64,000 nucleotides of DNA from Caenorhabditis elegans (lineage: Eukaryota > Nematoda > Chromadorea > Rhabditida > Rhabditidae). The stretch spans positions 4,464,001 through 4,528,000 of the forward strand of contig NC_003284.9 of assembly GCF_000002985.6 (NCBI RefSeq), written 5' to 3'. Shown piece after piece: positions 1 to 12,200 of this stretch (the first letter of the stretch is position 1; the number at the start of each line of letters is the position of its first letter). Under the pieces are notes generated by a model, which saw only the letters and a list, made by a program, of their open reading frames with translations, made no database searches and was not told where the DNA came from. Position numbers and translations under genes: made by a program.

Positions 1-2749
1 ACAAATATTAGCTCTACTATGTTTTTTATGCATGTGATCTATTTTTGTTTTGTTATCTGATACATAATTCTCGTTGTATTATCTGTTGCTGCAAGAGGGC
101 TTTGTTCCATAGTATAATTTCAGAAAAATAATATTTAATAACTCCGTTAAATCTCTGAAAACTGAAAATTTCAGTCATAACGTTCAAATTGCAGAGATTC
201 CCCTTTAACTCAAACCATTATATTTCTAAACGTTCCCAAAAAACGTCCGGTCTGGCAATGAACTAGTGCAATATAATTAGGTTGTTCAAAATATACTATT
301 GTTCTGTTGAACGTCACTGTGCCACTGTGCCGTCTAAAATGATAATTGTGGAAAATATAAATTAGTTTCCCCATTGGCCATAAATTACTACATAATAATC
401 TTAATAGGTTGAGTACTCACAAGGCTCTCAAAAATTTTCTTTTTAATTAGGAGTTTACATGAATAATATTTTGTGTACTGCTCTCAATTGACCATATGCC
501 TGCCAGCTCTAAACAGATCTCAGTTCGTTTCTCCTTTTCTATGCCAAACTTTGGCCAATTGAGCAAACGACATCTGGTTTCTGTTTATTCTTAATCAGAG
601 TCCTTTCTTTCTTTCTTTTCATCTCATTTTAAACTTTCACAAGTTCCAAATTCCACTTTCGATTACGCTGTCAATCGTACTTTGGCGATCTGGATCTTAA
701 TGTCAAAGCTGAATTGATGTTTTGTGTTTCATTTTATTTCTTTTTTTTCAAAACAAAATAGAAAACAAAGTAAAGTAAAAACACACGTTCAACTCGTTGA
801 ATAAAATTTGTAATTCAAAACTCTGAAAGAAGTGTCTCTACTGTTTTTATTACCACGTTTTTCCTGAAATTCTAAATTCCATTATATTTTCTCCGAAAAA
901 TGTATAAATGATACTTCTGAGGAGAACGAGATAATAATATATTGTATTGAAAAGTTCAATTTAATAATACTTTGAAATCATTATATTTCATCTATTACTA
1001 CGGCTCCGCCTATATCTTGGATCTTTTGCGCGCGTTTTTTTTAATTTGCTGTAAATTTTTCTGTACTTTTCTAAAAATAATATGTTACCTTTAATGTTGT
1101 CTTCAACTTTCCAGCTAAGGCTTTCATTGTACCTTCAGACAATGAAAACCTAGTGTGCTTGAAAATACCTTCTAGAAATGTTTATCATCAAAACTTATTA
1201 ATTTTCAGAAAACAATAAAAAAAAATCTGCAACTCGAGCAAAAACACTCAAATGTAGTGGAAAATGCCCTGAAAACAATTTTTTAAAAGTCTAAGTTTAA
1301 GCTGTTGAGAATGGACCCTTACAGCTCAAAATTTTTCTGTAAAGTATTTTTACTTTATAATGGTTCGTGCCTTTTTTTTTCAAGTTTAACATTGTGTTAA
1401 TTGTGTTACGACCAATGGAGTAATCATTGAACACTGTTCATATTGTGCTAAAATAACCAAGTTTTGTAATACAATGGTCCTAAAAACTTTGGAAATTTTT
1501 TATTTTCAAGTCAAAAAAAAGTGAAAATTGAGTTAAGCCTCAACTCTGTAGAATTTTCAAACCCCTACAGTGTTGGAATATGTGTATCTTAAACATAATT
1601 AAAACACAACCATGAGAGAAAAAAAAGTTTCATGTTCAACGATTTTCTGATTTTAAATGAAAAATTGTCTATGTTTTTTGAAACGATATATTATAATATT
1701 TGGCTATTTTATCAGCACAAGAATGGTTTTTAATCATTTTACCACTCGTCGTATTTGACCTTTAATTAAATGCGTGAGCAAAATCTATGTTGGAAATATT
1801 TCGTTAATAACATTTTTATCTGAAAATCCTGATCAGAAAATATTTTTGTTGGAAAACAGTTATCAGTTTTCAACCTGTTATATAAAATTGACAGGTCAAT
1901 TTTAAATGAATATTGTTTTTTGTATACTAAACTTTCATCTCAGCTATTAGAAAATTTTAGACTCCAATATATTTTCTTTCAAGGTTTCATGTGTCTTCCT
2001 GCCAATTGTGTTGTCATATTCCACACTTTTCTCAGATTCAACCCAGACGTGTAATTACTCTTCTCAACTGACTCAATTAATTTATGGTTTTATAAACTTC
2101 CGTTATTCGTGTGTTTTGGCAAAAAATTTCAAAAAACCAAAAAAAAATTAAATTGTTCCAATCCAACGTCAGTAGCGCAAAATACGCGCCCTTACAATTG
2201 AATCTTAGCGATTGTTTCATTCCGAAGCCTCTTATTCAAATTCATTTCTCAGTATACGCACAAGAAGAGGTTCAATATAGGACGGCTTGAACAACCACTT
2301 CTACGGTTAATGGTTTACATATTGAAACCAGACCCATTTCTTTCCATCTCTTTTCCTCAAGACTTCCATTTTGTAGACCCTGATCTTTTAAGCTTATTGT
2401 TTTATTTGCAACCGTTGCAATTTTTAGCTTCAAATTCGGATTTTGTGTCTTTGCATGTTCCGAGACATAGCATTTCGGCAAAGAAGTTTATTCACCAAAG
2501 TATTCAATTTCACGACGGTGCTCATTCTTCCATGATACTCACTGAATATCATGCTATTCTTTTTTATTTTTTAAGCAAAAAAAACTATTTTTTAAGCAAA
2601 AAAAAACTGATTTTTTTCCATTCTTTCCCATATCGTGAGTGAAAAGTCTCGCTCTCTGACTCAATGGTAGACTGAAAAAGTTGAAAGCTCCTCCCAACCC
2701 AGTCCATTGCTCAATTCCTATTTTCTTTTAATATTTTCAACACTCAACT
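1..2749. other. Intergenic, upstream of nmur-3
   Basis: AT-rich non-coding DNA. Apart from the palindromic repeat at 1443-1720, I see no open frame with coding character. The longest frame, near 2310-2642, ends in low-complexity lysine/phenylalanine runs with no splice context. The final few hundred bases should hold the nmur-3 promoter, but no specific site is recognisable. Confidence 0.6.
1443..1720. repeat. Palindromic MITE-like repeat, ATATCATA family
   Basis: The left end begins TTGTGCTAAAATAACCAA and the right end, read in reverse, begins TTGTGCTGATAAAATAGCCA, so the element has imperfect terminal inverted repeats. The interior is AT-rich and has no open frame. Related ends occur at 12881-12975 and 28757-29092. 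I infer a non-autonomous DNA element; no target-site duplication is obvious. Confidence 0.55.
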
Positions 2750-4823
2750 ATGTCGTGTTTAACTATGCTCCAAGTTTTTGAAAACTTTTTTCCTCCCTGG
2801 AATTTGACACAACTAATTGAAGCCATGACACATGACAATGAATATCAATCTGCACTTGTATTCGATAGAATTAGACGATTAATCTTAAACAACTCGAATA
2901 CCCCAATAACGGTTGGTTCTAGGTTTGGCTTTCACAAACAAAAAACTATCGGTTTCAGACAAAAGAGCTTATAAAGCATTGCTTTCATCCAGATGTTCAG
3001 TTTCTTGCTCACATGACCCTGAAATCGTTGGATCATCCCGGTGAACAGTTTAATAATTCATCAAATCAACTTTTATTGTGAGTTGTGCATTGCAGTTTGC
3101 TCCAACCTTTTTTTTTCTGGCACGTAAATTGACAACAATTTTCGCTCACTAATTGGGGTTTTTAAGGTTTTAATCATTAAATACCTGCTCCATTGAACGA
3201 CGAAATGTCTGTAAAAAATATTTGAATTCGCAACGAGAATTCGGGTTGCGCAATCAAATATATTAGACATAGAAAACAAATTAAAATGTAAACAGTAAAA
3301 ATGAAAGAATTGCTCGGGAAGTTACCTGAATAAACCATAAATATTTAAGCATTAGAATAAACTAATACACCTTAAAATAATATCAACAAAAAATTAGCAA
3401 AAAGCATTGTTAATTTATCAATTATTTTTTTCAGAGATCGCGCTTTTCTAAACCCAATACTCACACTCATTTTTGTTTTTGTCGGGCTTGTGGGTCTCAT
3501 TGGCAATTTGCTCACAGTTATTGTGATTTTCAAGGTAAGGTGGTAGATTTGTAAACAATAAAGTGTGAAAATATTCAGACAAATTCCCTGCACTCGCACA
3601 CAAACTATTTCTTGGCAAATCTTGCTACCAGCGACTTCTGTCTCATCGTTGTTGGAGTTTCGTTTGACTTGGTGAATATCTGGAACGATGAGGAACCGCT
3701 GGACATTTTTGGATATTGCTCTCTTACAAGTGAGCAAATTCCAAAATCCTAGGCAAACTAAATGTTTTGTTCCAGGCACTTTTATATCTCTGTTCACATT
3801 TGCTTCAATTCTCACAATTGTTCTTTTGACGGCAGAAAGATTTACAGCGATTTGTTATCCTTTTTCCCATAGAACAATTTTCGACGAGAAGCGTGTTAAA
3901 AGGTTTATACTGCTTATTTGGTTCGTAGCACTTCTTCCATCAATTTTCATTGGCTCTATGGTAAGATTTTTTTCTTCAAAACTTTATTAGTTTTTTAAAA
4001 TTAATTGAATGCAAAATTCAACAATTTTCAGTTCAAACGAGTGTCTCAAGACTTTTGTGGCTTCAATCGCCAAATGACTTATATCGGTCGATGTGATTTG
4101 GTGACATCTCCAGATAGTTTCTTCCGGTACCCATTTGAATCAGCAATAACCATCACTTTTGTACTTCCCTTGTTCTTCATTATTTATTGTTACTTCCGGA
4201 TTCTAGGTACGCGACATTTTCTTTGTATTACAGTAAATTTAAGCTACACGAGTAATATATTTCCAGTCACATTGAACGAGATGTCCAATTCGACTCATGT
4301 GCACACTCCAGTCGGAACTGCTCGTAGTGATAGTGGAGCTTTTCCTTTTCCCCATACATCTAATAACTCTAACACTCAAAGTTTCCCGCTAACAGTCCAT
4401 ACTAAAAATGTCCAACCGCCGCGAAGTCAACAAGCCCAGAAAATGGTCATTAAGATGCTTGGTGGGTTTGGTATTTCAATACCCAAAATAAATGTGTTTA
4501 TTAAATTCCAGTTACTGTAACCGCTGTATTTTTTGTCTGCTATCTTCCATATCACGCTCAACGTCTCATCGTCAAATACAACAGCAAGGATTGTTCCAAC
4601 TCAGACTTCTGCAAGCTTCTCTACCCAATAGCAGGTTTGAGTATTTTTATGAGTCTCAAATTTAAATCTTTTTTTTTCAGGAATCCTCCAATACATCTCC
4701 GCTTCTTTGAATCCAATTTTCTACAACCTCATGTCTGTACGATTTCGCAACGGATTCAAGAAGCTCATCAAAGACGTCTGGGCACATCGAGCCCGTAGTT
4801 ACAGCAATCTAGCTCGTGTCTGA
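2750..4823 (+). CDS. nmur-3: Neuromedin U receptor-like peptide GPCR
   Basis: Class A neuropeptide receptor at the plasma membrane, expected to couple to G proteins. Nine exons close in frame: 2750-2911, 2959-3077, 3435-3534, 3579-3729, 3776-3960, 4032-4206, 4267-4461, 4512-4634, 4681-4823, giving 450 aa. The first 95 residues are a long extracellular N-terminus with Asn glycosylation-type sites. TM1 follows (GNLLTVIVIF), then TM2 with NYFLANLATSDF, the TM3 end with E198-R199-F200 where most family members have ERY or DRY, a TM6 FFVCYLPYH motif and a TM7 NPIFY motif (414-418). A TM3-start Cys and extracellular-loop-2 Cys residues could form the usual disulfide. A large Ser/Thr-rich third intracellular loop is present. 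The first intron uses an unusual GTTGGT donor, chosen because only it keeps the frame. The family call is strong; the specific nmur-3 name is from recall of the locus. Confidence 0.85.
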
Positions 4824-4876
4824 AATTGAAAAAAATTATATTTGCTACCCATAAATGTATTGCTTAAATGCCGACA

Positions 4877-4882
4877 AATAAA
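4877..4882 (+). terminator. Poly(A) signal of nmur-3
   Basis: A canonical AATAAA lies 54 nt after the nmur-3 stop codon, a normal 3'UTR length for a nematode gene. Confidence 0.6.
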
Positions 4883-5759
4883 CGACCCGCTTGCTTGATT
4901 CACAGCAACGTTAACTTGTAATAAAACTACTACATTATTCCACATTCCATCATTTAATGTAATTCATGTTAAACAATATAAGTAATAAACATCATAAAGT
5001 GCCATAGTTACCATGTTACTATTGTTCAAAACAAGACGCTGAAATGACAGATAAAACAAAATCAAAAATTAATTTTTAAAAAATAGAATTTAAATCGGGG
5101 GTATTCTAGTTACTGGCTATTTTATTGTTAGTTAAAAATTTTTTGGGTTGAAATTTGATGTAGAAAAATGAGAAAAACAATAATTTCTATGTTATTTCTC
5201 AATTGTTCTTTTAAAAATAGTTAAGTTTAATCAAAAAATATATATTTACATTTCTATTTTTTATTCACCTTTATTTATAACTGTTTGGAAACCGCAAAAA
5301 AATTGTACCAAAATTTGCAGTTTTATAGGTCCAGTCTTTTATTCACATTAGATGCTAACAACTTACTGGATAATTTACTATTGACATTAAAATCGAGACG
5401 TATTCCATTAAACAAAACAAACTCAACCTTGTCTCACCTCTTTCCCAATCCACCACTCTTGTTATCTCTGCGTCTCTTTTCTAAACGACACTCCGCTGGT
5501 CTCGCAACGACATTGGCAGGCAGATGGAGAGATAGACGGGCGGACTCCGTACTGCGTAAATTCTCTACCAAAATTACCCTATTTTTCTGTTTCTTCGAGA
5601 TTTTTCAACCAAATTTTCTGAAAAACTTGAATTTTTGAAGATTTTTGTCAGTTATTGACATATTTATTAATATTGTTGACTTTATAAACAGTTTGTCTTT
5701 TGAATCTTTTGCTTTTCTATGAATTATATTTTTGAAAAAAATAAATTTTAAATAAAACG

Positions 5760-5766
5760 TTACAGG
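5760..5766 (+). other. Probable trans-splice acceptor of asb-2
   Basis: An AT-rich stretch ends in GTTACAG nine bases before the asb-2 ATG, with no matching upstream exon visible. This is the usual arrangement for SL1 addition in nematodes; a 5'UTR intron is the alternative. Confidence 0.5.
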
Positions 5767-5774
5767 GTACCACT

Positions 5775-7222
5775 ATGTCGTTGAGCCGCTGCCTTCCACT
5801 GGGCCAAAACGCCCGTGTCATCATCATCCCAGCCCGATTGGCCCACGCCGCTTCGACCCGTAAGTTTTTTTTCCAATTTTTTGAAAATCAATAGTTTGTA
5901 ACTATTATTATTGGTTGCAGAGGCTGCCGCCGCCACCGACGATGCCCCAAACTTCTTCCAAAAGTTGGCTCACCGCTTCCAAGGAGTCCCACTCAAGGGA
6001 GAGGCTCACGCTCCAAAGTCAATGTTCGAGGACTGCAACAAGGAATGGTCTGCTCCAGAACCACTCCCAGCAATTCCAAAGGACTTCAAGGAGCATCCAG
6101 ATCGTGACTTGGTTAGTTTCTCCATAACTCTTACGGAAAAAATTTATGAACTTTTAGGTCAACTACCCATACCCAGCCAGACCAATGTATCCACCAAAGT
6201 CTCGTCTTCTCATGATGCCAGACTCGTGGTTCACCCCATTCCAGAAAGTTACCGGAGTCTCCGGACCATACCTCTTCTTCGGAGGACTCTTCGCCTTCCT
6301 TGTCAACAAGGAGTTGTGGGTGTTTGAAGAGCAAGGGCACATGACTGTCGGATGGATTCTGTTCTATCTTTTGGTCACCAGAACTGCTGGATGTAAGTAT
6401 TCTGATTAAAAATTGATAATTATTAAAGCACGGTGGAGATAGCTCATAGGGATGGTCGCTAGTAATCATGAGGTCACAAGCTGAGTTTCTGCCTTTTTCG
6501 CAGACCTTAATTAGAAATTGGAGCAATCCTAGACTGAAAAAGCGAACACAGTCCCTCGACTGGTTTTAGTTAAAGCCGAGAGGTGCGCCAAGATCCGCCG
6601 TGCTTAAAAATTGTGAAATGAATCTGATCCATCTGACTTCTGATCCTTTTTTCATTTTCAAGAACAATTGAATCTACTAATAACTAAATCTCTTTTTTTT
6701 CAGACAAGATCGACCAAGGATTGTACAATGGATACCAAGAGCGCGTCAACTTCTTCAAGGGACTCATCCAAGAAGATCTTAAGGAGGCTGTTGAGTTCAA
6801 GAAAACATCTGCCAAGCAGACCGAGTCTTTGAACTCCATCAAGGAATCCTACCCAACAGCACTCAAGGAGAGCATGGCCCTTCAACTTGAGGCCACATAC
6901 AGAAAGAACGTCCAATCCGTGGCCACCGAATTGAAGCGCCGTATCGACTACCTCAAGGAGACCGAGGAGAGCAAGGCTCGCGTCGAGCGGGAGCAGCTCC
7001 TCAAGCTTATCAACAGCGAAGTGAGTTTTGGCTTGAGTGGAGGAAGCAACAATTAAATTATCGGAAGTTTCCATGAAATTAATTAAAATTAAAAGAAAAA
7101 ACGAAGTTGAAATATTTCACATTAAATTTCAGGTGGACAAAGAATTCAGCGACCGATCGTTCAAGGACAAGTATCTGCAAAACGCCATTCAACAGCTTAA
7201 GGGATTGAATGTGCAACTTTAA
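5775..7222 (+). CDS. asb-2: Mitochondrial ATP synthase subunit b
   Basis: Subunit b of the Fo part of mitochondrial ATP synthase, the peripheral stalk that holds F1 still while the rotor turns. Exons 5775-5859, 5921-6111, 6158-6392, 6704-7020 and 7133-7222 join to 305 aa. The N-terminus (MSLSRCLPLGQNARV and on) is basic and lacks acidic residues for the first 30 positions, as expected for a mitochondrial presequence. A hydrophobic pair around residues 118-165 (PYLFFGGLFAFLVNKELWVF, then GWILFYLLVT) forms the membrane hairpin. The rest is a long charged helix rich in Lys/Glu, matching the stalk. Codon usage is strongly biased to C-ending codons, typical of highly expressed worm genes. C. elegans has two paralogues, asb-1 and asb-2; the X-linked neighbourhood points to asb-2. 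Intron 3 carries a tRNA-like repeat. Confidence 0.9.
6423..6608 (+). repeat. tRNA-like SINE-like element in asb-2 intron 3
   Basis: The element is bounded by TTAAAGCACGGTGGA on the left and its near inverse TCCGCCGTGCTTAA on the right. Inside the left end, GATAGCTCATAGGGATGG resembles a tRNA D-arm/A box, and a downstream stretch aligns by eye with the second copy at about 11036-11272 (reverse strand). Its GC content is well above the flanking intron. I infer a tRNA-derived interspersed repeat rather than a functional tRNA, because no cloverleaf closes. Confidence 0.45.
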
Positions 7223-9264
7223 ATACGAGATGAAAAAAGGACTTTTTTGTACCGATAAACTTTATTTTCAATTCCTCACCACCACCCCCTTTTAGCTGTT
7301 GTTTTCTCGGATAAGATCGTATTTCTTTTACGTTGTTTTCAATTCTACTTGGTATAGATATAAAAATGAAGAAATCGATGTTATCAAGAACTCACTGCAG
7401 GTTTTTCTTTGAATCTAATTTTTTAACTGTTTTTTTATTAGTTACTGCCAACTTTAAATAAAGTAGTGTTGAATTGAATATTCTGCGGAAATAGTACAAA
7501 ATTGGTGGGCTAACACAATTTTGAAAAATGTTAAGAATTGAATACGTTTATATTTTATTTTACTAACATTCGCCAGTGGGAAATTTGTTAAAAGCCACAT
7601 TTCTGTGGCCAAAAAACCCCATCTCATAGTAAAACTTAAAAAAAAACGTTTGAATTTTTTCAAAATTTTGTTTCAAAAAGTGGTAATTACTCAGTTATTA
7701 CCACTTTTTTGGAATTCGTCAGCCACAAAACCTTTGATTTATGTGTTCTACTTATGTTCAAATATTAATATTCAATTATTGTAGAAATATGGGCATGCGA
7801 CAGCGTTATTGTTTTCTTTAAAAAAGAAGCAAAAATTTTCTGGAAATTGCAGTTTAAGATGAGAAAGTATTTGAAATTTGATAAAACTCCGAATAACTTT
7901 GGTGCTTTTCAAAATAATAACAGAACACCAAAATGTTCATTTACCGTGCTATTATTTTTACAATTTAACTTTTTAGGCATTCATAGAGCATATTTTTCAA
8001 TAATATTCCATTTTAAACAATTTTATTTAGAGTTTTTTAAAAGGTATTCCTAGAAAAAATACATTCAAAAAATATCAATGGATTTTTCCCTAATTTTTTA
8101 TTGAACTACCCCTGAACTTACAGAATTTTTCCCATTTCGAATTGTTTTCTGTAATACGGTATGCAACAGTGTTTCCACGAAGCTGACATTTGCATCCTTT
8201 ACATATTTTCAATTTTCTGTGTTGTTTTCAATCACAAAATATTTTTTAAAGAACAATTATTTATTTGTCGTGTAAGCAATTCATGTAAAATGCATTGAGA
8301 ACCAGGTTAACAATTATCACAAATGATGTGGATTACATATATGAAGGAAGGAGCGACCAGTGAAAAGTGAAAACAATTTCAAGCACGTTTAGAAACATTT
8401 GAGGACCACTACCAGTTTGAAATTTGTATTTAGAAGTTTGACAAAACCACCAATTCAGAGAAAAGAAAACTTATGACAAAATACCATTAAATTGCTTTTA
8501 AAATCCCGTATTTAGAAAGTTATCACTACGTTAGCTTACCACAGGGAAGTTGAGAGTAATGAAAATATGATAAAGTTTTAATGAGTGGATGAGAAGTGTA
8601 TGAGAAGTGACAAAAAACAACAAGAGTACCTATTGTTGCCGCATAAATGTACAATACATGGCATTTGATAAATGACACGGAAATAACAAAGTGAATGTAT
8701 GGAATAGAATAAGTGAAGAGTAAATCGGTATCTACAAAGATCGGAGATCCGGTTCTATATGAGCTCTTGGCATTCGGGAGGTACATGGCAGTGAAGATGG
8801 CGTAGATGGGTAAGAGCGATCGATTGTTATGATATCTAAAATAAAAACGATTTGAAAAATAATTATATAGTGCCGGCCAATACTCTTTCGTCTACGGGTT
8901 TTCGGAAATTCGTTTGAGTTGTTCAAACAAGAAAAACTTAAAAACTATGATAGTCAGGTAAACATTTTCCACTAAAAATTAATTTTTTAAAATTTTTTAG
9001 AAGATGACACTCGGCGGATCCGTTTTTGACTGAAATTTCTAAATGAGCCACAATGTGTGTACTCAAAATCAGAACCGTCGGATGCCAGATGCTGTAACTT
9101 TTTCGAATAAGCGTTATATAACTCTGACATTAACAATAATTTAGAAAAAACTGGGAATACTTTGTAAGTAGAAAATAGTTTGCTAACTACCGAAACTTTA
9201 TCAAACTTGTTGTTTTGGCCGCGTTTATAAGTTTATATATTTCTAACTATAAGTATCATCAAAT
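7223..9264. other. Convergent 3' intergenic between asb-2 and ncr-1
   Basis: asb-2 and ncr-1 converge here. The interval holds the asb-2 3'UTR (an AATAAA at 7457-7462 is one candidate signal), a perfect hairpin at 7675-7709, and a reverse-strand open stretch at about 8526-8835 discussed under findings. The rest is AT-rich with no supported gene. Confidence 0.5.
7675..7709. repeat. Perfect 13-bp hairpin, 9-nt loop
   Basis: AAAAAGTGGTAAT is followed after nine bases by its exact reverse complement. It sits about 450 nt past the asb-2 stop codon. It may be a relic of a palindromic repeat (AAAAAGTGGT also occurs in the ATATCATA repeat family) or a structured RNA element; nothing distinguishes these. 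Confidence 0.5.
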
Positions 9265-12200
9265 CTACTTGAAATCCCTACCAATTGCTTTATCAATCCC
9301 ACCTTCCGCTTTAAGAAGCGGATCGAGAATGTGGCTGGCGTCCAGTAAAGAAGGACGGTTAAGGATTCCTTCTTCCACGTTTGAAATATGACTTTCCGCG
9401 GTTGGCGACCTAAAATTTCACATGTAACTTTCTGTTTAAATCCCGATTTACAACTTACAAAACGCACGCGTCATGTTGCTCGTCATTGTCATTCGTGCTA
9501 GTCTCTGAACTTCCATGGCCTCTCGATCCTCCGAAGGCAAGCAAAATAGGCAATATGATGAGAGCATGGACAGCACTGCTGACAATAGTGATGAGGAACA
9601 ATTTGAAAAAGTAGACCTGAAGGGGTTGATTTAAATTACGATTAACAAATTGTTTAAGTTACCGTTATAATCTGAAGATGAGCCCCCGAGAGAAACATTG
9701 TAGATCCAGCCATAGTGACAACTGGGCCGGAGAGAATGATTGGTCCAATACTTCCAACCGTAGACTCTGCGCGATCTTTTGCTCGCTGGCGAAGTGAGCA
9801 GGCGTATCCTTTGAGAACATTTACAGAAAACTCGATTAGAATTCCAGACGACTGAAAACTCAAATTAATGTTTTTCAATCGTTCCACATATAATTGAACC
9901 TACCATTACAAGATTTGTTGCAGACAAGGCATTGACGGGGATATTAAAGATATACATAAATGCCACAATATGGAAGTAGTTGGACACTTGACAAATTACA
10001 GCGCAAGCCGCTCCTTTCACATCAATCCCAAGAGTAACACAAATGATGCCGAAGACGCCAACAACAGTGATAAAAAGTTGGGTAGTGAGAATTGGCATGA
10101 TAGTAGAGTACTGTTCGTAGAATGGGAAAATTTTGCTGTATGCGAAGACGTGAGCTGTATCGTCAATTGATCTTTCAAGGCGACGGGATACCATTCGAGC
10201 AGTGTCCATTGCCTTGATGAAATCACTGGAGTTGCTAATTGACAGCTTTTTGTGGAAAGTCATGAATTGAGATGCTTGAATACGTCCTCTAGATGTGAAG
10301 CTGATTGCATCTTTGAATGAAGCACGGCCACTGAAATTTAGGTTAACTTGAAAAAATAGACATTAACAATAAAAAATTTAAATTCCTACCCGAAAACGCA
10401 TTCAGAATTTGGAGTGTCTTCTAAAAAGTGTCTCAGATGACGGTAGAAAACTTCGATTGACGGACGATGGTACATGATTGAGCTTTTCGGGTACGAGTTG
10501 GCCACGTAATCAAAGTCCATGCAAGTTCTACATGCCTTATCGTCTAACGCACTCTTGTTCCGGTTTGTCGAGCAGAATGTGTTGGGGTCGTGCACATAAA
10601 CTTTACAACATGGGCTTTTTCTTGAAATCCATTCCAGATAGTTGTCAATCCAGTTATACATTTCACCGGACAAGTACGTCTGCTCCGTGTGTCCAACTGC
10701 GTAATTCATAATGTTTCCAAACGAAGTGTCGCTACACCCAGGAAATGTACAAAACTTGTTCTGAACATCTGGTCTGTGCCAATCAAGTTCTCCGTCAACA
10801 GTGAAAAACACTGGCGGTCCCACGTCAAAAAATTTGTCGAGATATCGAAAGTGCGTGCTGATGTAGCTTTTCTGTAATAGTAAGTTTTTTTTCAGGACAA
10901 GGTGATTAAGTTTACCTCTGTGAAAGCCATACTCTGGTCGAATCCAACGCTGATCTTACTTGAGAGGATCACTGTTGTAATGAAAGAAGCAATGAAGATT
11001 ATTCCCTGAAAATATTAAAAATAATTAATAACTACGTATCGCACTACGCAATGCAGATCTGGGCTTCAGATACACTGCTCAGTGATGCTCCCACTAGGGT
11101 TTACATCAAGCCACGTCCAAGCCGTGGACTATGGCCGGTAATCCATTCGCGGAATATTTCGTTTCTTAATTGAAACTGTGTGAACCTAGTGGGGAGGCAG
11201 GGCGTGAACTTGTGATTTCGTTATTGCTAGCGGCAATCACTACCTGCTGAGCTATTCCCGCTTAGTTTAATTCAACTTACTGTGATAATACGAGTCATTC
11301 TGTGCATCAGGAACGGAGCTACTTGAAAGTGGAAGAATTGTGTCATAAAAGTGTCTGTCGCCCTCTGACGACCAATAAGGTAAGCACCCAAAAGATCCTT
11401 GATTTGATATGGGAAAAAGAACTCTGGTTTTCCATTGAGCTCCCTTTGAGTGTCCCATACGAAAAGTGCAAGGAAAATTGTGCAATGTAAGACCACATCA
11501 ATAAGAACAGCAAGACCGGCGTAGAGACAAAATGTTCGGATTGCAGGCAAATCTGTGAATCCACCTGTAAACCAAGATTTTAAATTTGGTACGATATTTT
11601 AACATTTTTATATTTCTTACCAATGAAAAAGCTGAAAGCACATCCCAACGAGCTACTGAACATAGCTGGCATAGTTCCAGCCATGACCATTCCCACGATC
11701 TCTGGACATTGGTCGGGGGACATGTAAGGCATGGAGACTCTTTGTTGAGCGTAGTACTTAACAACCATGAATGTACGACAGACGCCTAGCAACGTCACAA
11801 CGAAGAATTGTACGACCAACGCATTTTTGACCGGATGGATTCCAAACATGGAGAAAATTCCCCACGAGCAGAACGAACTGAGCAAGTTTATGATGACGCT
11901 CAGCATTCCAAGACAGATTCGAGAATGTACCAGAATTGACCAAAGCTGATTCTCACACACAAAGTAACGCCCGAGAGAGAATGTAACATAACCGATGAGA
12001 AAAGCCAGAGCAATCACAACAGTCACAATTTCATCCTTTGCGTCGTTTTCAATCTCATCAGTGATCGACCTTTCTGCCATAAACGAGAAAATCACTTTCG
12101 GAGACTTTTCTCTGTACTCTTTGCAGAACTTCAAAAACTCCTTCTCCCAAAGTTCTGCTTTTTGAATCTCCGGCTCAGTTCTCTGTGTGACCAGGATAGT

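Larger units (their letters stand above)
4824..5774. other. nmur-3 3' region and asb-2 promoter/outron
   Basis: Holds the nmur-3 3'UTR, AT-rich spacer and a CT-rich, more GC-rich stretch at about 5400-5570 that probably contains the asb-2 promoter. The sequence just before the asb-2 start is an AT-rich outron ending in a splice acceptor at 5765. No gene is supported here. Confidence 0.5.

Noticed and set aside
2310..2642. Open plus-strand frame of about 110 codons upstream of nmur-3
   Set aside because: It ends in repeated FLSKKN/KK runs made of A/T homopolymers, has no splice context and no recognisable domain.
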